Position numbers and translations under genes: made by a program | The notes under the pieces: model-generated | What the model saw: only the letters and a program-made list of their open reading frames with translations | What the model was told of the DNA's origin: nothing | Database searches by the model: none | Shown here: one piece after another, positions 53,962 to 63,637 of the stretch | How positions within the stretch are numbered: the stretch's first letter is position 1 | How the letters are laid out: each line of letters opens with the position of its first letter | DNA from: G965267425 sp965267425 | Lineage (GTDB): Bacteria > Bacteroidota > Bacteroidia > Flavobacteriales_E > Vicingaceae | Assembly: GCA_965267425.1 (NCBI GenBank) | Contig: OZ253959.1 | Location: forward strand, 2,852,001-2,916,000 | DNA length: 64,000 bases | Direction: 5' to 3'

Positions 53962-56900
53962 TCACTCCTCCTTCCAATTCAATCGATGAGGGGTGTATGG
54001 AATGTTTTTGCCATCTAACTTGGCCTCCAAATTTTGAACACCCATCTTGATCTCATCCAGGCTTTTTCGAATGGCCACATACTCTTCCTTAGCCAATTCA
54101 AACTGTTCTTTATTGGTTTGGGTTGGGTCAGAAGTAGAATACCAGGTATTCCAAACAATGTTTTCTACTCGATAAGCCGTTCCTGGAATGGTCTCGATAT
54201 CTCTGTTTGATTTATGCTGATCTCCAATAAGTTTAACACGTGTATCATGAGATGCGTTTTCCAAGGATTTTACATCCGTCATCCATTGTATATCTGCCCC
54301 CGGAAAACTTTGAATGGCTAATTTCACATGCTTCAGTCTTTTATCCAATTCCACTTGCTCTTCTGCACTTCCACGAATCTTTCTTCTCAATTCACGCACT
54401 TGTTTTTTAAACTCCAGATTGGCAGCTGTTTGCCTATCTAAGGAGGAGTTCTCCAGCGCCATCACTTCGAAAGAAGTAGGGCCAACTAAATTTTCCAAGA
54501 CACCATTGTCGGCCTGCCACAATTCAACGGTGTAGGTTCCCGGAATGGCCAATGGACCCTCATTTGGATTGCTGTATCGCCCTACTTTAGGCGGTTTGAT
54601 TTTCAGTGGAGTAGCAGGTGGATAACGCAAATTCCATGTTGCTCTATGTATACCTTTCGTAGCGGGTTTTTTGATTTTTCGAACTTCCTCACCTGACGCA
54701 TCTTTGATAATGAACAACAAATAGGCTTTTTCGTAATTGTCTTCTGCCACAAACTCATCGTACGTTGGGTAATCAATGTCCCTTCCTTCCTCTTTGGCTT
54801 TTTTCTCTTTTTCCTGACGTTGCTCCATCAGAGATTTGGGTTTTTCCTTGACGTAGTAGGTAAACGTGGCGCCAAAAGCTGGATTGGGTGCGGCATACAA
54901 GGAGGCACCGTGACTACCTGTACCTCGTAACCCCAATGGATTGGATTCCACATAGGTCCATGATTTTTTAACGGGAAAAATCTTTGCCTTTTGGTCAAGG
55001 TCTTCCTTGGTCAATTTTCGTAAGGCACTGTAATCATCCAATATGTAAAATCCTCTACCAAAGGTGCCTAGTACTAAATCGTTTTCTCTTTTCTGAATGG
55101 CCATGTCACGTATACAAATCGTGGGTAACCCAGCACCCAATTTGACCCAGTTCTGTCCGCCATTTACGCTGACAAAACATCCGAATTCCGTTCCGGCAAA
55201 AAGCAATTTGGAATCAACATGATCTTCGGCAATGGAATAAACGGTTCCTCTTTTGGGAAGATCGTTCTGTAGAGCTGTCCAGGTATTTCCTTTGTCGGTA
55301 CTTTTCATGATGTAAGGTTTGAAGTCTCCCCTTTTATGATTGTTGAAGGTGGCATACACCACATTTTCGTCATGCTGAGATGCCCACAACATGTTAACAT
55401 AGGTCATGGAAGGAACACCTCGGAAACTTTCCTTTTTGTTCCAGCTATTTCCACCGTCTTCAGAAACTTGTATCAATCCATCATCTGTCCCAACATAGAG
55501 CAGATTGGCATTTTTAGAAGACTGATCAAAAGCCACGATGTTTCCATAAATGGTGGTGGATTTGTTTTTCATCACCACATCCGGCGATTGAACTTCACCC
55601 ATTACTTTTAATTTATTTCTATCCAATTGACGTGTGAGATCGGGAGATATGGCTTTCCAACTGTTTCCTCGATCTTCGGTTTTGAACACTTTATTGGCAC
55701 AGAAGAAAAGAGTTTTCGAATCATGAGGTGAAATCAACAAAGGCGCATCCCAATTCCAACGAAATGCAGCTTCGTCTTTTCCTGGTTGTGGTTTAATACC
55801 AATTCGTTCACCTGATTGACGGTCGAATCGAATCAATCCGCCGTATTGCCATTGTGCATAAATGATATTGGGATTGGTAGAATCAACCTGAGTTTCATAC
55901 CCATCACCTCCTACCGTGATGTACCAATCTGCATTCAATATCCCTGCATTATTGATGGTTCTGGAGGGACCAGCTTGCGAATTGTTGTCTTGTGTTCCGC
56001 CAAAGACATTGTAAAATGGTTCGTCGTAATCAATGGAGACTTTGTAAAATTGGGTAATGGGCAAGTTGGCTTTGTACTGCCATGTTTTCGCATGATCATA
56101 GGTCTCATAAATACCACCATCGCAACCCACTATCCAGTGATCGGTATTGGTAGGGTTGATCCAGATACAGTGATTGTCCACGTGTTTTTGATTCTCACCG
56201 GTTTTGACAAAAGTCTTTCCTCCATCAATGGTGTGGTGCAACCAGGTATTCATGCTAAATACTTTGTCTACATCATGTGGGTCGCAATAAATTTCCTGGT
56301 AGTAATTTCCAGAAGTGCTGTACTTACTTCTTTTTTCCCAGGTGGCGCCTTTATCAGTGGAGCGGAAAAATCCACTGGTGTCCTTTTCGGCTTCTACAAT
56401 GGCATACACCACATTGGCATCAGCGGGAGAAATGGCCAATCCAATGCGTCCCATTTTTCCTTTGGGCAATCCACTTTCAGATACTTTCCAGGTTTTTCCG
56501 GCATCGGTTGTTTTGTAAATGGCACTTTCCGGACCTCCACCTACATAGGTAAATACATGTCGCCTTCTTTGATGAACTGCTACATAAAGTATATCTGGAT
56601 TGGTAGGGTCCATAACCAAATCAGCAGCTCCGGATTTCTCCGAAACGAAATGGATGCGCTCCCAGTTCTCTCCTCCATCAGCAGATTTGTAAACTCCTCG
56701 ATCTCCTCCATCTGCCCACAGTGGTCCATAAGCCGCCACATAAATGACATCTGAATTTCTCGGGTCAACAATGATATCAGAAATGTGTTCGGACTTTTTT
56801 AGTCCCATATTTTTCCAAGACTTTCCTCCGTCAATGGATTTGTACACACCACTACCGTAACCTACGGAACGTTGATTGTTGTTTTCACCGGTACCTACCC

Positions 56901-57243
56901 ATACGGTAGTGGATTGATTGGGATCCATGGTCACGCAACCGATGGAATATGAGCCAACCGTATCAAATATGGGTTGGTAAGTCACGCCGTGATTGGTGGT
57001 TTTCCACACTCCTCCCGATGCTACGGCCAAATAATATTCGTTGAAATTTTCAGGATTGACAGCAATATCGGCAATCCTTCCTGAGGTCAACGCCGGACCA
57101 ATGCTTCGGAACGCTAAGCCGCCTAACTGACTTGACTCAAGCCAATACTTGTTGGCATCATCATTTTTATCTTTTTTGTTCTGTGCATGACCAATGGATA
57201 CACTGAAGATGAACAGGAATGGGAGAAGGATTTTTATTTTCAT
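53962..57243 (-). CDS. Secreted VPS10/sortilin-like BNR-repeat protein
   Basis: The 1093-residue protein has a signal peptide (IKILLPFLFIFSVSIGHAQ). A long series of Asp-box/BNR repeats (SIDGGKSWKNMG, SADGGENWERI, STDKGATWEK, SEDGGNSWNK, SVNGGQNWVKLG) forms one or two ten-bladed propellers like those of sortilin. The C-terminal 300 residues contain a beta domain (GTYTVELWQ) and a helical region (about 960-1060). Such proteins are often auto-annotated as glycosyl hydrolases, but no catalytic residues can be assigned. No T9SS tail is seen, so a periplasmic or Sec-exported location is likely. Confidence 0.82.
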   Translation of the reverse strand: MKIKILLPFLFIFSVSIGHAQNKKDKNDDANKYWLESSQLGGLAFRSIGPALTSGRIADIAVNPENFNEYYLAVASGGVWKTTNHGVTYQPIFDTVGSYSIGCVTMDPNQSTTVWVGTGENNNQRSVGYGSGVYKSIDGGKSWKNMGLKKSEHISDIIVDPRNSDVIYVAAYGPLWADGGDRGVYKSADGGENWERIHFVSEKSGAADLVMDPTNPDILYVAVHQRRRHVFTYVGGGPESAIYKTTDAGKTWKVSESGLPKGKMGRIGLAISPADANVVYAIVEAEKDTSGFFRSTDKGATWEKRSKYSTSGNYYQEIYCDPHDVDKVFSMNTWLHHTIDGGKTFVKTGENQKHVDNHCIWINPTNTDHWIVGCDGGIYETYDHAKTWQYKANLPITQFYKVSIDYDEPFYNVFGGTQDNNSQAGPSRTINNAGILNADWYITVGGDGYETQVDSTNPNIIYAQWQYGGLIRFDRQSGERIGIKPQPGKDEAAFRWNWDAPLLISPHDSKTLFFCANKVFKTEDRGNSWKAISPDLTRQLDRNKLKVMGEVQSPDVVMKNKSTTIYGNIVAFDQSSKNANLLYVGTDDGLIQVSEDGGNSWNKKESFRGVPSMTYVNMLWASQHDENVVYATFNNHKRGDFKPYIMKSTDKGNTWTALQNDLPKRGTVYSIAEDHVDSKLLFAGTEFGCFVSVNGGQNWVKLGAGLPTICIRDMAIQKRENDLVLGTFGRGFYILDDYSALRKLTKEDLDQKAKIFPVKKSWTYVESNPLGLRGTGSHGASLYAAPNPAFGATFTYYVKEKPKSLMEQRQEKEKKAKEEGRDIDYPTYDEFVAEDNYEKAYLLFIIKDASGEEVRKIKKPATKGIHRATWNLRYPPATPLKIKPPKVGRYSNPNEGPLAIPGTYTVELWQADNGVLENLVGPTSFEVMALENSSLDRQTAANLEFKKQVRELRRKIRGSAEEQVELDKRLKHVKLAIQSFPGADIQWMTDVKSLENASHDTRVKLIGDQHKSNRDIETIPGTAYRVENIVWNTWYSTSDPTQTNKEQFELAKEEYVAIRKSLDEIKMGVQNLEAKLDGKNIPYTPHRLNWKEE

Positions 57244-57611
57244 TTCTAGCTATTTATAAGTTCTGGATGGAGATCCTACCATTCAGGGCGTTAAAAATAA
57301 AAATTCTATTCTTTGTCCATACTTTCATCAATTCGCTCATTATTAATTTCCTTATATTTATTGCTCATTAACCATGTCTTGTTGGATTATGATGCTGAAA
57401 TTAATAGTAGCATAAATAGTGGTCCTTACTTTTTGAGGCCAATTTATTTGTTCGGATGATCTTCCGAACCCATTTACATTTTATCAACTTTTCGTGTGAT
57501 GCCATCCGCTCTGCTTTTGGCTTTTGATTCTCGTTATCCGATGATTCAATATTCTGGCAAAGCGCCTTACATGCATTCATACGAATGAACCAACAATAAG
57601 AAATACTATTT
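57244..57611. other. 368-bp divergent intergenic region
   Basis: It separates the diverging VPS10-like (minus) and DinB-like (plus) genes and must hold both promoters. I could not identify a good TAnnTTTG box on either strand, nor any hairpin or ORF. Confidence 0.5.
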
Positions 57612-58142
57612 ATGGAAAATCAACACATTAAAAAGAACCCTGAATTTTTAGCGAATGTCTTGGAATTGACTGAAGGCATGGAGGTAATTGAAGCATTGCA
57701 TCATAGTCATCAACAATTTCATCAATTGGACATAGCACAGCTTAAAAGGATTGGTTTGAAAACCTATGCAAAAGACAAGTGGACCATTCATCAAATAATT
57801 CAACACCTGATTGATTGGGAACGGATTTGGTGTTTCAGGGCCATCCTATTTGCACGTGAAGAAGGAAGCACGCCTGAAGCACACGACCAGGAAATCATGG
57901 GCAAGAATGCCAACGCCAATGAACGCTCCATTGAACAACTGATTGAAGAGATCAAGGTTGTACGCCAATCGTCCTTATTGATGTTTGAGTCGTTCAATGA
58001 ACGTATGATGGAAATGAATTGCGAATTTTTTGAATACGAGATGCCATTGTCTGCTATTGGTTTAACTATAGCAGCGCATCAAATTCATCATTTCAATGTC
58101 ATTCAAGAAAGATATGTGCCATTGGACAGCGAATTGAAGTAA
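57612..58142 (+). CDS. DinB/YfiT-like four-helix metalloprotein
   Basis: The 176-residue all-helical protein carries the DinB metal triad: His65 in QHLIDWE, and His156 and His160 in AAHQIHHFNVI. DinB_2 proteins are mostly thiol-dependent transferases or unknown enzymes despite the name. A terminator follows immediately. Confidence 0.88.
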   Translation: MENQHIKKNPEFLANVLELTEGMEVIEALHHSHQQFHQLDIAQLKRIGLKTYAKDKWTIHQIIQHLIDWERIWCFRAILFAREEGSTPEAHDQEIMGKNANANERSIEQLIEEIKVVRQSSLLMFESFNERMMEMNCEFFEYEMPLSAIGLTIAAHQIHHFNVIQERYVPLDSELK

Positions 58143-58145
58143 TCT

Positions 58146-58186
58146 AAGAAACCCTGAAGTAATCGTCTTCGGGGTTTCTTTTTTTT
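58146..58186 (+). terminator. Terminator of the DinB-like gene
   Basis: AAGAAACCC, TGAAG then loop, CTTCG, GGGTTTCTT and a T-run of eight. Confidence 0.85.
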
Positions 58187-58242
58187 AGATAAAAATGCGC
58201 TATACGTAACCAAGGTCACCGATAGAAGCCTTTTCTTATCCG

Positions 58243-58250
58243 TACATTTG
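58243..58250 (+). promoter_or_regulatory. -7 box (TACATTTG) for the DUF6132 gene
   Basis: A perfect TAnnTTTG box 22 bp before the ATG at 58272; its own TTG is in frame and mimics an upstream start. Confidence 0.5.
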
Positions 58251-58271
58251 TATTACGCAATATTGGTGTTT

Positions 58272-58469
58272 ATGAAGTACCTCATCAAATACAAGTTAAC
58301 GCTCATTGGTGTCATTTTTGGAGCCATTGCGGGATATGTTTATTATGTCTATGTGGGTTGTGAAGGGGGAACATGTAGCATCACTTCTGACCCAACCAAC
58401 AGCACATTGTATGGCTCAGTTTTAGGTGGGTTTCTGCTCAACTCTTTTCAGAAGTCTCAAAAAGATTAA
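58272..58469 (+). CDS. DUF6132-type small membrane protein
   Basis: The 65-residue protein has one or two helices (LTLIGVIFGAIAGYVYYVYV and GSVLGGFLLNSF) around a short loop CEGGTCSIT. That layout is known from DUF6132, found near rhodanese and Crp/Fnr genes in Bacteroidota. Start at ATG 58272, since the upstream TTG is part of the promoter. Confidence 0.7.
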   Translation: MKYLIKYKLTLIGVIFGAIAGYVYYVYVGCEGGTCSITSDPTNSTLYGSVLGGFLLNSFQKSQKD

Positions 58470-58501
58470 TTTTTGACTATTTTCATGGAAAGATTAATCC
58501 A

Positions 58502-59608
58502 TTGAAATCACTCGTTCAAAAATTTCTTCAAGACCAACGATTCAGTAAAGGCTCCAAAAGAAATGTTCTTTTGTCATTGGGCTTGTTTGTGGTCAGCCTA
58601 TGCTATTATTTATTGGTTTCATTGGGGATAAACGGCACTACAGAATTTTCGGGTAACGTTGTTCACATAGGTCATTATTACGACGAAAATGATCCAGAAT
58701 CGGCTTACATTGAATTGACTTTGGAAGGAGAAACTGTTGAAATATTCCAAATTTCAACATTGATGTACAATGAAATGGATGTTGCGGCTTTTTTCGAACG
58801 TGTGAAGGAAGGAGAATTTATAACGGTCGCCTATTTCAATTCTGCTTTGAATTTCCTTAGTGGAAAAAGCATTTATGCACTTCATTCATCGTCATTCAGT
58901 GAAAACAATGAAGGTATTCTCCAATGGCATGAAAACGTAGAAAAATGGACCTTCGTTATCATTTCCTTAATTCTCATTTTAATTGCCTTAATGCAGCTTT
59001 TTAGCAATTATCAAGAGGAGAATGAAACAGGATCTTTCAATAATAATGACATCTTAAGATGGCAAAACATCACCATTTTGCTGTTGAATGCCATACCCGT
59101 TTTTATCATCTTGTTCCTCCAAGAGTATGATGATAGCCGATTACATGAATTACAACCTGAATCTATGGTAACAAGCAAGACATTCATGCTCGTTGCCGTG
59201 TTGATTTTTGCCATATTGAATTTTATTCTGTTGTTTCCCTTGAAAGCATGGTCTTATGAATCTTCAAAACCCCATATTCAAAAAATCAATAAAGTATTAT
59301 TCATCTTAATTGGTTCTCCCATCATTGGGCTATTCTTTGTAATGAACTTGGAAACCTACTTAAACTACACCTATAAATCTGAAGAACTAACAATTATCGT
59401 GGGAGAGATTATTGATAAATATGAGGATGAAAACACGTATGAAATAATAATTACAGCAGCAGATGGTGAATTTACCAAGTATGTCAATAGATCATTCTTT
59501 GAATCAATCAAAACAGGGCAAATGGTTTTAATAGAAGGATATAGAGGTGGTTGGCAAGACTACTATGTCAAAGACAATAAAATTGAACTGTTAGAAGAAG
59601 AAAAATAG
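58502..59608 (+). CDS. Membrane protein with two beta-rich extracytoplasmic segments
   Basis: The 368-residue protein has a TTG start with no closer ATG. TM1 lies at about 20-42. A beta-rich segment follows (GNVVHIGHYYDENDPESAYI), then TM helices at about 145-165, 190-205, 235-255 and 275-295. A similar beta segment closes the protein (IIVGEIIDKYEDENTYEIII). The two beta segments share a pattern of a V-G strand, an acidic loop and a strand, suggesting duplication. The family is unknown. Confidence 0.65.
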   Translation: MKSLVQKFLQDQRFSKGSKRNVLLSLGLFVVSLCYYLLVSLGINGTTEFSGNVVHIGHYYDENDPESAYIELTLEGETVEIFQISTLMYNEMDVAAFFERVKEGEFITVAYFNSALNFLSGKSIYALHSSSFSENNEGILQWHENVEKWTFVIISLILILIALMQLFSNYQEENETGSFNNNDILRWQNITILLLNAIPVFIILFLQEYDDSRLHELQPESMVTSKTFMLVAVLIFAILNFILLFPLKAWSYESSKPHIQKINKVLFILIGSPIIGLFFVMNLETYLNYTYKSEELTIIVGEIIDKYEDENTYEIIITAADGEFTKYVNRSFFESIKTGQMVLIEGYRGGWQDYYVKDNKIELLEEEK

Positions 59609-59681
59609 ATTCACTACTTCACAATTCCTTAATTTTATAGCAACCAATCTTTTCACTTTTTTGTGAAATGAACCTGCAATT

Positions 59682-60299
59682 ATGAATTTATCTCTACTCG
59701 ATTCCTTTTCTCCTGAAGTGCGAGATGAAATTGTTGCCAATTCAGCTGTCATGGATTTTCCGGCCGGGACGGAACTTTTGAAATCCGGACAATACGTTAA
59801 AGTTGTACCTCTTGTCATCACAGGAATTGTGAAAGTCTATGTACAATATGGCGACAAGGATTTTCTCTTGTATTACATTGAACCCAATCAAAGTTGTGTG
59901 ATGTCATTTATGGCTGGATTGCAAAATGAGCCCAGTAGCATTCAAGCCGTTTGCCAGGAAGACACCAAAGCTCTGCTACTTCCCACAGGAATGGTTTCCA
60001 ACTGGATCAAAAAATATCCGGATTTGAATGACATTTTTATCAAGCAATACAATGTTCGTTACCTCGATTTGTTAAATACCATTAGTTTAATTCTATTTGA
60101 AAAAATGGATACCCGATTAATGGAATACCTGCAAGAAAAAAGCCGTGTTCAACAATCGGATACATTGAAAATTTCCCACAGACAAATTGCTGTTGATTTA
60201 GGTACAGCGCGTGAAGTTGTAAGCCGTGTGATGAAAAAACTGGAAAACGAAGGAAAAGTTGTTCAAGAAGGACAAGCCATAAAAATGGTGGAACGGTAA
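59682..60299 (+). CDS. Crp/Fnr family transcription regulator
   Basis: The 205-residue protein has a cNMP-type sensor barrel (about 10-125) and a C-terminal winged helix (SHRQIAVDLGTAREVVSRVM, 158-177). It lacks the N-terminal Cys cluster of FNR, so it does not bind a [4Fe-4S] cluster that way. Neighbouring DUF2892 and DUF6132 genes are often under regulators of this type linked to nitrogen-oxide or redox stress in Bacteroidota; the link here rests on position only. Confidence 0.9.
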   Translation: MNLSLLDSFSPEVRDEIVANSAVMDFPAGTELLKSGQYVKVVPLVITGIVKVYVQYGDKDFLLYYIEPNQSCVMSFMAGLQNEPSSIQAVCQEDTKALLLPTGMVSNWIKKYPDLNDIFIKQYNVRYLDLLNTISLILFEKMDTRLMEYLQEKSRVQQSDTLKISHRQIAVDLGTAREVVSRVMKKLENEGKVVQEGQAIKMVER

Positions 60300-60331
60300 C
60301 CAAAGTCACTGCACAGTAATTTTCGAGCCCT

Positions 60332-60339
60332 TATTTTTG
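60332..60339 (+). promoter_or_regulatory. -7 box (TATTTTTG) for the DUF2892 gene
   Basis: A perfect TAnnTTTG box 22 bp before the ATG at 60362; no clear -33 element, as might be expected if an activator is needed. Confidence 0.45.
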
Positions 60340-60361
60340 GTGTAAATTAAATGTTCGCACC

Positions 60362-60571
60362 ATGAAAAAGAATATGGGAAAATTCGACCGCATTTTTCGA
60401 ATTATCATAGCCGCTATCATTGTAGGACTGTACGCAACAGACATTGTAGCTGGGACATTGGGGATTGTTCTCATGGCATTATCCGGCGTTTTTATATTGA
60501 CCAGTTTTGTAAGTTTTTGCCCGCTATATGCACCATTTGGTATCTCTACGTGTGCCAACAAAAAAGTGTAA
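60362..60571 (+). CDS. DUF2892 family inner-membrane protein
   Basis: The 69-residue protein starts with MGKFDRIFRIIIAAIIVGLY and ends in SFCPLYAPFGISTC, the recognisable DUF2892 (YgaP-like) pattern with two helices and a conserved CPLY..G. The Cys residues may handle sulfur. Downstream of a Crp/Fnr gene. Confidence 0.85.
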   Translation: MKKNMGKFDRIFRIIIAAIIVGLYATDIVAGTLGIVLMALSGVFILTSFVSFCPLYAPFGISTCANKKV

Positions 60572-60661
60572 ATAATTTTAGCTTATAGTAGGGTGAAAGA
60601 AGGGTGTCGGAAGATATGATTTAGCTCAAAATTTATCCGTCGATCCACCGCCTTTCTTTGG

Positions 60662-60688
60662 AGACCGTTCGTTGAACGGTCTTTTTTT
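60662..60688. terminator. Terminator between DUF2892 and Fic genes
   Basis: AGACCGTTC-GTT-GAACGGTCT with T7 on the plus strand; it separates the two converging transcripts. Confidence 0.85.
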
Positions 60689-60692
60689 GTGC

Positions 60693-61493
60693 TTATTCAA
60701 TTTTGTCACCTTTTTTCCTTCGTTGTTCTCCTAAATTTTTGACCGATTCAAAAATCAATTGAGCATTGGTTCTTAAACGTCTGATCTCCTGGTAAAAAAA
60801 ATCCTGCACATAAGCATTCCATTTGGGTGAATGTCTGTTCATTTCGTGAAAACTCTTTGACAATGTTTCAATGTATTCCTGTTTCTCAGATTCATCTCGA
60901 ATGAATATCGGAGGATACAAATCATACATGAGCAACCAGTTTTTGGCCATTCTTGTGGTTCGTCCGTTGCCATCAATAAACGGATGAATCCGAATCATTT
61001 CATGATGAAAATAAATGGCTTTGATCACTGTATTTTTAATTCTTCCCATATTGTGAAATACCTGAGAAACCAAGGAGGAAATTTCACCCGGATCAGGACA
61101 TACATATGCCCCAATTTGAACTAGATTATCACGATAACGATTGGGGTGATTTACATGGGCTTCCGGAGAAATGGACCGGAACAGATGAAACAATTGAATG
61201 GTGGTTCCAAAATTTATCTGGTTCTTAATTTCATGCATGATGTAAGACAGGGTCTTTTTCAAAGACAAGAGATACGCATGTGCTTCCTCTTCATTCTGTG
61301 CCTCCATCTGGGCGTTTTTAATACTTAAGAGTTCACGTAAATTGGTTGTCCTGCGTAAATAATTATTCAATAAATCATCAGCCAGGTGTTCTCTGCTAAA
61401 CGTGATCATTCGAAAGGTAGACTTCATAATGTCATCTATCATTTGAATTTCAGTTGGATCAACTTGTATTTTGTCTATGGGTAGGATTTGCAT
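60693..61493 (-). CDS. Fic/DOC family protein (probable AMP transferase)
   Basis: The 266-residue protein has the complete Fic motif HPFIDGNGRTTR (His170 to Arg181), so it should be active in transferring AMP or a similar group to a protein hydroxyl. I do not see a clear (S/T)xxxE(G/N) inhibitory helix. It starts 13 bp after the TPR gene ends, so the two are likely one transcript, with the TPR protein a possible partner. Confidence 0.85.
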   Translation of the reverse strand: MQILPIDKIQVDPTEIQMIDDIMKSTFRMITFSREHLADDLLNNYLRRTTNLRELLSIKNAQMEAQNEEEAHAYLLSLKKTLSYIMHEIKNQINFGTTIQLFHLFRSISPEAHVNHPNRYRDNLVQIGAYVCPDPGEISSLVSQVFHNMGRIKNTVIKAIYFHHEMIRIHPFIDGNGRTTRMAKNWLLMYDLYPPIFIRDESEKQEYIETLSKSFHEMNRHSPKWNAYVQDFFYQEIRRLRTNAQLIFESVKNLGEQRRKKGDKIE

Positions 61494-61506
61494 GATAATG
61501 TATGTT

Positions 61507-62799
61507 TTATCTCACGAAATAGAAGTTTCCGCAGAAATTATTCATTTTAACCTGTGCACGTTCATCACCATAAAACTGTGCTTGCTTGAGATCATTGCAT
61601 CCTCTAACCGGTTGATTGTTCATAATAAAGGCCAATCCTCTATTGAGCAATGCATCGGTATAATCATATTGCAGGTCTAATGCCTGAGTGTAATCATAAA
61701 TCGCTGTCTGGTATTCGCCAAACAACAAATGAATATTTCCTTTCAAATTCCAATGTTCTGGCGTTTCAGGTTCAAGTTCCACAATCAATTGTGCGTCGTT
61801 TAAAGCTTCTTGATAATTTCCCAATAGCTTTAACGTAAATGCTCTATTGTATAAAGCGTTGGCATAAGAGCTGTCAACAATCAACGCTTTGTCATAATCA
61901 TCAATGGCGCCTTCAAGATCTCCGTTTTCTTTTCGAATGACGGCACGGGTGAAATACACATTTTTGATATCGTGATCAATCTTAATCGCCTGATTTAAAT
62001 CATCAATGGCTGATTCATCTTGAAGGTATCTTTTGGCAATTGCGCGGTTATAATAGGCCAGTGCAAAATTCGGATGAATGAAAATAGCTGTATCAAAAGC
62101 TGAAACTGCCTTTTTGAAGTTCCCTTTCTTTAAATACATAATTCCCAATAAATCGTAAGCAATGGAGGAAGAACGGTTTTGAGCCAAAATGGAATCAATG
62201 ATTTGTAAACTTTTATCCATTTCTCCTTGTAACATGTAAACAATGGCAAGCTTTTCAAATTCAATTTCGGTTTGATACCCCCTATCTATCAGGGTTTGTA
62301 TGTCCAACACTGCTTTTTCATATTCACCAATGGCCATGAGGTCATCCACCCTAAGGTTCAACAATTCATTGTCTTTGGGATTGATTGACAAGCCTTGATT
62401 AATATCATTCAATGCACCGAGGTAATCCATGGATAACATCTTCAACTTAGCTCTTTGCGAAAATAAATATTCGGACATGGGATTTAGGGCAATGGCGCGG
62501 TTGTAATCATTCATTGCCTCAGTATACCTTCCTACAGCCTTAAATACCTTTGAACGTTTCATGTAGGCATTGGCAAAATTGGGATCGATTAAAATTGAGT
62601 TCGTATAAGCTTCAATAGCATATTCCCAGTGCCCCACTTCCATAAAATTATCTCCGGAACGCAGGTAATACAAGGCTTCAGAATTGCTGTGTGACTGCCC
62701 TGTTATATTGGTTGAGATCATGAACATAAATAGGATGAGAATGGCTATTGCGCAAGTATTATTGCGAACAAAGAGCTTTGTATATGAACTGTTCAACAT
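61507..62799 (-). CDS. Exported TPR-repeat protein
   Basis: The 430-residue protein has an N-terminal signal-like hydrophobic segment (CAIAILILFMFMISTNITG) and about ten TPR units (AIEAYTNSILIDPNFANAYM, ALNDINQGLSINPKDNELL and others). I choose ATG 62799: the frame is open to 62859, but a promoter box lies at 62836-62843, downstream of that earlier start. TPRs scaffold protein contacts; if exported, direct contact with the cytoplasmic Fic product is doubtful. Confidence 0.85.
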   Translation of the reverse strand: MLNSSYTKLFVRNNTCAIAILILFMFMISTNITGQSHSNSEALYYLRSGDNFMEVGHWEYAIEAYTNSILIDPNFANAYMKRSKVFKAVGRYTEAMNDYNRAIALNPMSEYLFSQRAKLKMLSMDYLGALNDINQGLSINPKDNELLNLRVDDLMAIGEYEKAVLDIQTLIDRGYQTEIEFEKLAIVYMLQGEMDKSLQIIDSILAQNRSSSIAYDLLGIMYLKKGNFKKAVSAFDTAIFIHPNFALAYYNRAIAKRYLQDESAIDDLNQAIKIDHDIKNVYFTRAVIRKENGDLEGAIDDYDKALIVDSSYANALYNRAFTLKLLGNYQEALNDAQLIVELEPETPEHWNLKGNIHLLFGEYQTAIYDYTQALDLQYDYTDALLNRGLAFIMNNQPVRGCNDLKQAQFYGDERAQVKMNNFCGNFYFVR

Positions 62800-62835
62800 G
62801 ACCAAAAGATTACAATTCAACAATATAGATTCAAA

Positions 62836-62843
62836 CAAATATA
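62836..62843 (-). promoter_or_regulatory. -7 box (TATATTTG) for the TPR-Fic transcript
   Basis: The minus strand reads TATATTTG, 37 bp before the chosen ATG at 62799. Confidence 0.5.
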
Positions 62844-62984
62844 ATAGTAATACTATCATATTTAGGATATATACTATTAATAATAGTTATTGTCGATATA
62901 ACTGTTTTTTATTTGAAGAATTGAGTTAGGTGTAATCCTAGGGATGAAATGCTCTGTGGTTTCTGGGAAGGCTTTAAAAAGAGC

Positions 62985-63013
62985 AAAAAAAAAGAGCCCT
63001 GGAAAAGGCTCTT
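62985..63013 (-). terminator. Terminator of the small lipoprotein gene
   Basis: On the minus strand AAGAGCC pairs with GGCTCTT around an 8-nt loop, followed by a long T-run. Confidence 0.8.
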
Positions 63014-63034
63014 CTCTAACATATGTTGTTGATG

Positions 63035-63499
63035 TTAATTTTGATCCACGTCAATCACACCATTATCAATATAGATTGAATCCAACGGATCTAGATTGTT
63101 AATTGCCCATCCTTCAAACGTACCATCCACTACCGCAGGCCATGCTGCAAAAGTGGTAATGGTCATTGAACCATTAATAACAATGTAATTTCCAAATGTT
63201 GACCAATCGTCATCATAAGTGATACCTATTGAAGATGTGTCCAAGTCATGAGTTCCAACGGTGGTATTATCTGGAAAGAACATTCTAAAACCTTTATCGG
63301 AAGCATCCACTGCATTGATTTGGGTTGTTCCTCCGGAACTTGCAGAACTAATTAACGAAGTTAGGCTGAAACTTTGCCCATCAACAGTGGCGCTCACTCT
63401 ATCCGTTTGAGTAGTAGTTCCTGTGTTGTCGTCATCATCGTCTTTTTTACATGCCGTAAACATGGCCGCTATAGCGACAAATAGTAGAAGTTTTTTCAT
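63035..63499 (-). CDS. Small lipoprotein
   Basis: The 154-residue protein has signal peptide and lipobox (LLLFVAIAAMFTAC) followed by an acidic DDDDD linker. The rest is beta-rich (AINNLDPLDSIYIDNG) and resembles DUF6252-like lipoproteins of Bacteroidota, which is a guess. The frame extends upstream to 63544 but the signal peptide starts at the later Met, and a TATATTCG promoter-like box lies in between. Confidence 0.75.
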   Translation of the reverse strand: MKKLLLFVAIAAMFTACKKDDDDDNTGTTTQTDRVSATVDGQSFSLTSLISSASSGGTTQINAVDASDKGFRMFFPDNTTVGTHDLDTSSIGITYDDDWSTFGNYIVINGSMTITTFAAWPAVVDGTFEGWAINNLDPLDSIYIDNGVIDVDQN

Positions 63500-63606
63500 T
63501 GGGAATAATATTATTTTAGTTAGACTGTTGCGAATATAAAGCATTTGCCAAGGATTCTTGTATACCCATTGAATTTCTCATTAATTCAATGAACCGAGCA
63601 ATCATG

Positions 63607-63614
63607 TATATTCG
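63607..63614 (+). promoter_or_regulatory. Promoter-like box (TATATTCG)
   Basis: A one-base variant of TAnnTTTG, 24 bp before the ATG at 63638. Confidence 0.3.
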
Positions 63615-63637
63615 TCTTTCAAATTCCATTTATTGAA

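Noticed and set aside
53962..57243. Sialidase/glycosyl hydrolase function for the BNR-repeat protein
   Set aside because: Asp-box repeats alone do not show catalysis; no sialidase Arg triad or FRIP-type motif could be found.
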